Assembly (NCBI GenBank): GCA_900618795.1
Contig: UYJD01000002.1
Location: forward strand, 487,150-551,149
DNA length: 64,000 nt
Direction: 5' to 3'
Source of the DNA: Cyanodermella asteris
Lineage: Eukaryota > Ascomycota > Lecanoromycetes > Ostropales > Stictidaceae
Positions within the stretch are counted from its first letter, which is position 1. Each line of letters begins with the position of its first letter. Shown piece after piece: positions 62,433 through 64,000 of this stretch. The position numbers were made by a program, and so were the translations under genes. The notes beneath the pieces were generated by a model that worked only from the letters and a program-made list of their open reading frames with translations, did no database searches and was not told the DNA's origin.

Positions 62433-64000
62433 CTAAGAACCTGCCGAGGCACTCGAAGTTGCTCTTGCTTTGCCCTCCTCTTCGCGCTTGATCCTCTCGC
62501 GAGCACTGTCTTTCAACTCATCAAACTTCTTCCGGTATTTCTGCAGCACCGCCTCGAGCTTCCTATTTTCCTTCGTGAGGCGATGTACTTCCTCCCTCTC
62601 CTTGTCCATAGCCGCCTGAACCTCACCCAGACGCGCTTCGAGCTCTTGCACTTTGGCTCTTTCTTCCGTCGAGCTTTTGGTGCTCTCACGCTTCATGCTG
62701 CTCATGGGGGAGCCTGGTGCATGTGGTCTGAACATACTGGCGTGCATGATGCTCTCGCGTTGAGCGTTCATTTCAAATGCTCGGAGCCGCTCACCCGTTT
62801 CCATGGCCAATGCCTTCCAGTGGTTCAATTCGTTCACGACCTCTTGCTGAGCCTTCCCGTCGCCGGTGCCCGGTCTACTTCTAGCTGTATTGGCCCTGCT
62901 GCGGTTGTATCTTGGAGTTTTGCTGCCTTCGAATGACGCAGCGCCCGGAATTTCGTGAGCATCAACAAACTCCTCAGCTTCATCCACATTGCTCAAGCCA
63001 CTGCCTTGTCGGTTTTGTTGACCTGCTGTGCTCAACATGTCTCGATAGCTGACAGTACCACCAGAAGTAGGCACAACATAGAACGATTCCGCCACTCCGG
63101 CACCACCTGTATCATCTCTCACCGCTTTCAGGGCTGCGCGGCTGAAGAAGCGGGAGACATCGGGTGACCCGGACGGGGTTGTCCTCGAGGTATCTCGTGA
63201 TAGAGCAGGGGGTTTCGGCCCCTGCTGCCTAGGCTGCTTGTCAAATTTCTCCGAGGCCTGATGTCGTGACGCTTCAGCAATAGGCGGTGCACTCTCAGTG
63301 TCAGAGGCGCCAAGGGGCAGGCCTGTAAAAGCCAGCGCTGCAGAAAGCTTAGTGCCCAACGACTCTACTGTGCTGTAGAAACGAGTGAAGGCGTCGTCTG
63401 AGCCCGATTGCAACACAGACGGAGGAATTTGTGTTCTCGTCGGTGACACTTTGGTTGCATCGGCGACGCTCGGCCTGGCCTTGAAAGTTGATGAAGGGGA
63501 CAGCGGTGGTGGCCGTCTGTCATAGCCACGAGACGTTCGGCGAGAAGCTTGTGTATGCTCGGTTTCTGCTTGGCCTTCTGTCTCTTTTGACATTCGTCCG
63601 TCCGCATTTGTAGTGCTTAGAGTGGTCGAAGGTTGACTGCTTCGAGGTCGTTGGCGGGGCTGGATCCCTCGAGCAGAAGCAAGGTTGCTTGCGATCGAAG
63701 TCGAAAGCTCTCGGTGGGTTCTTTCAGAAGTCTTCACTGTCTGTCTGGATGTGTTCGAAGCTTTCCCCTCCGGCTGCTGTCCACCACCTACTTCTGAGAC
63801 AGTCGCAAGAACCTGGGGTGTAGCCTCCTCTTCAGCATTTTCTGTGATAGCCGGTGGTCCTGGCTTGAACTTGAGCAGCTCGGCAAGCCGTTGATGATGC
63901 TGTTCCAGCAATCTTAAAGTTCGAAGAGCTTCTGGATCGCCTGTGATCTTGGCCGCGTTGGCAAACTCGCCTGCTGCGAGATCATGTTCTTCGGATGCGG
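62433..64000 (-). CDS. Coiled-coil protein with MIT-like N-terminal helices (start beyond window)
   Basis: The frame is open from the stop at 62433 to the window edge, so the start and some N-terminal residues are missing. About 520 residues are visible. The first visible part is helical, ASEEHDLAAGEFANAAK then DPEALRTLRLLEQHHQRLAE, resembling a three-helix MIT-type microtubule-interacting and trafficking domain. A long Ser/Thr/Pro-rich disordered region follows, with a short hydrophobic island (GTKLSAALAFTGLPLG), then VAESFYVVPTSGGTVSYRDM, and a C-terminal coiled coil (EERAKVQELEARLGEVQAAM through KYRKKFDELKDSARERIKRE). The arrangement suggests a scaffold in vesicle traffic or autophagy, but that is inference. 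No catalytic motif. Confidence 0.75.
   Translation of the reverse strand, partial: ASEEHDLAAGEFANAAKITGDPEALRTLRLLEQHHQRLAELLKFKPGPPAITENAEEEATPQVLATVSEVGGGQQPEGKASNTSRQTVKTSERTHRELSTSIASNLASARGIQPRQRPRSSQPSTTLSTTNADGRMSKETEGQAETEHTQASRRTSRGYDRRPPPLSPSSTFKARPSVADATKVSPTRTQIPPSVLQSGSDDAFTRFYSTVESLGTKLSAALAFTGLPLGASDTESAPPIAEASRHQASEKFDKQPRQQGPKPPALSRDTSRTTPSGSPDVSRFFSRAALKAVRDDTGGAGVAESFYVVPTSGGTVSYRDMLSTAGQQNRQGSGLSNVDEAEEFVDAHEIPGAASFEGSKTPRYNRSRANTARSRPGTGDGKAQQEVVNELNHWKALAMETGERLRAFEMNAQRESIMHASMFRPHAPGSPMSSMKRESTKSSTEERAKVQELEARLGEVQAAMDKEREEVHRLTKENRKLEAVLQKYRKKFDELKDSARERIKREEEGKARATSSASAGS

Overview
This is a 64 kb piece of nuclear DNA from a filamentous ascomycete (Pezizomycotina). 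The evidence is intron structure (about 43-120 bp, GT...AG, with CTGAC/CTAAC/CTGAT-type branch sites before the acceptor), roughly balanced base composition, monocistronic genes on alternating strands, and gene content (small-subunit catalase, Csc1/DUF221 channel, Afi1, fungal ATP synthase delta, GPI8, Cmc2, Yth1, Rpc31, CSN1). I cannot fix the class from sequence alone; Dothideomycetes or Eurotiomycetes would both fit. It is not a prokaryotic, organellar or viral window, and I see no CRISPR array, rRNA or convincing tRNA.

Layout. 0-1.5 kb: 3' part of a catalase. 1.5-3.2 kb: repeat-like spacer with a 10-bp tandem repeat, a 25-base assembly gap and a dead Tc1/mariner transposase fragment. 3-14 kb: stress-gated cation channel (-), Ubp16-like deubiquitinase (+), F-box protein (+), MFS transporter (-). 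14-31 kb is looser: Cid1-type nucleotidyltransferase (-), PP4 regulatory subunit 3/Psy2 (-, four exons) and a WG-motif disordered protein (-, three exons), separated by 1.8-3 kb stretches in which I see no gene. 31.7-50 kb is dense: alcohol dehydrogenase, Hsm3/PSMD5-like chaperone, Pol III subunit Rpc31, CSN1, a Trm61-family mitochondrial methyltransferase, monoacylglycerol-lipase-like hydrolase, ATP synthase delta, an unknown protein, SmG, Cmc2, Afi1 and GPI8. 50-64 kb: a membrane alpha/beta-hydrolase-like protein lacking the nucleophile serine, an FAD monooxygenase with one frameshift, a basic orphan protein, a GH18 chitinase, Yth1, a secreted type-B carboxylesterase and the 3' part of a coiled-coil protein.

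Most genes are housekeeping and not functionally linked. Loose themes are mitochondrial oxidative phosphorylation (ATP synthase delta, Cmc2, Trm61-like), RNA 3'-end metabolism and splicing (Yth1, Cid1-like, SmG), and ubiquitin/proteasome control (Ubp16-like, F-box, CSN1, Hsm3-like). I found no convincing secondary-metabolite cluster or novel multi-gene system. The most interesting points are local: a probable GC-AG intron, a frameshifted monooxygenase, a gene with an in-frame stop or cryptic intron, a pseudo-hydrolase and a tryptophan-glycine-motif protein.

All products are assigned by reading translations from memory of the families, without database searches. Exon joins were chosen by splice signals plus continuity of conserved protein sequence.
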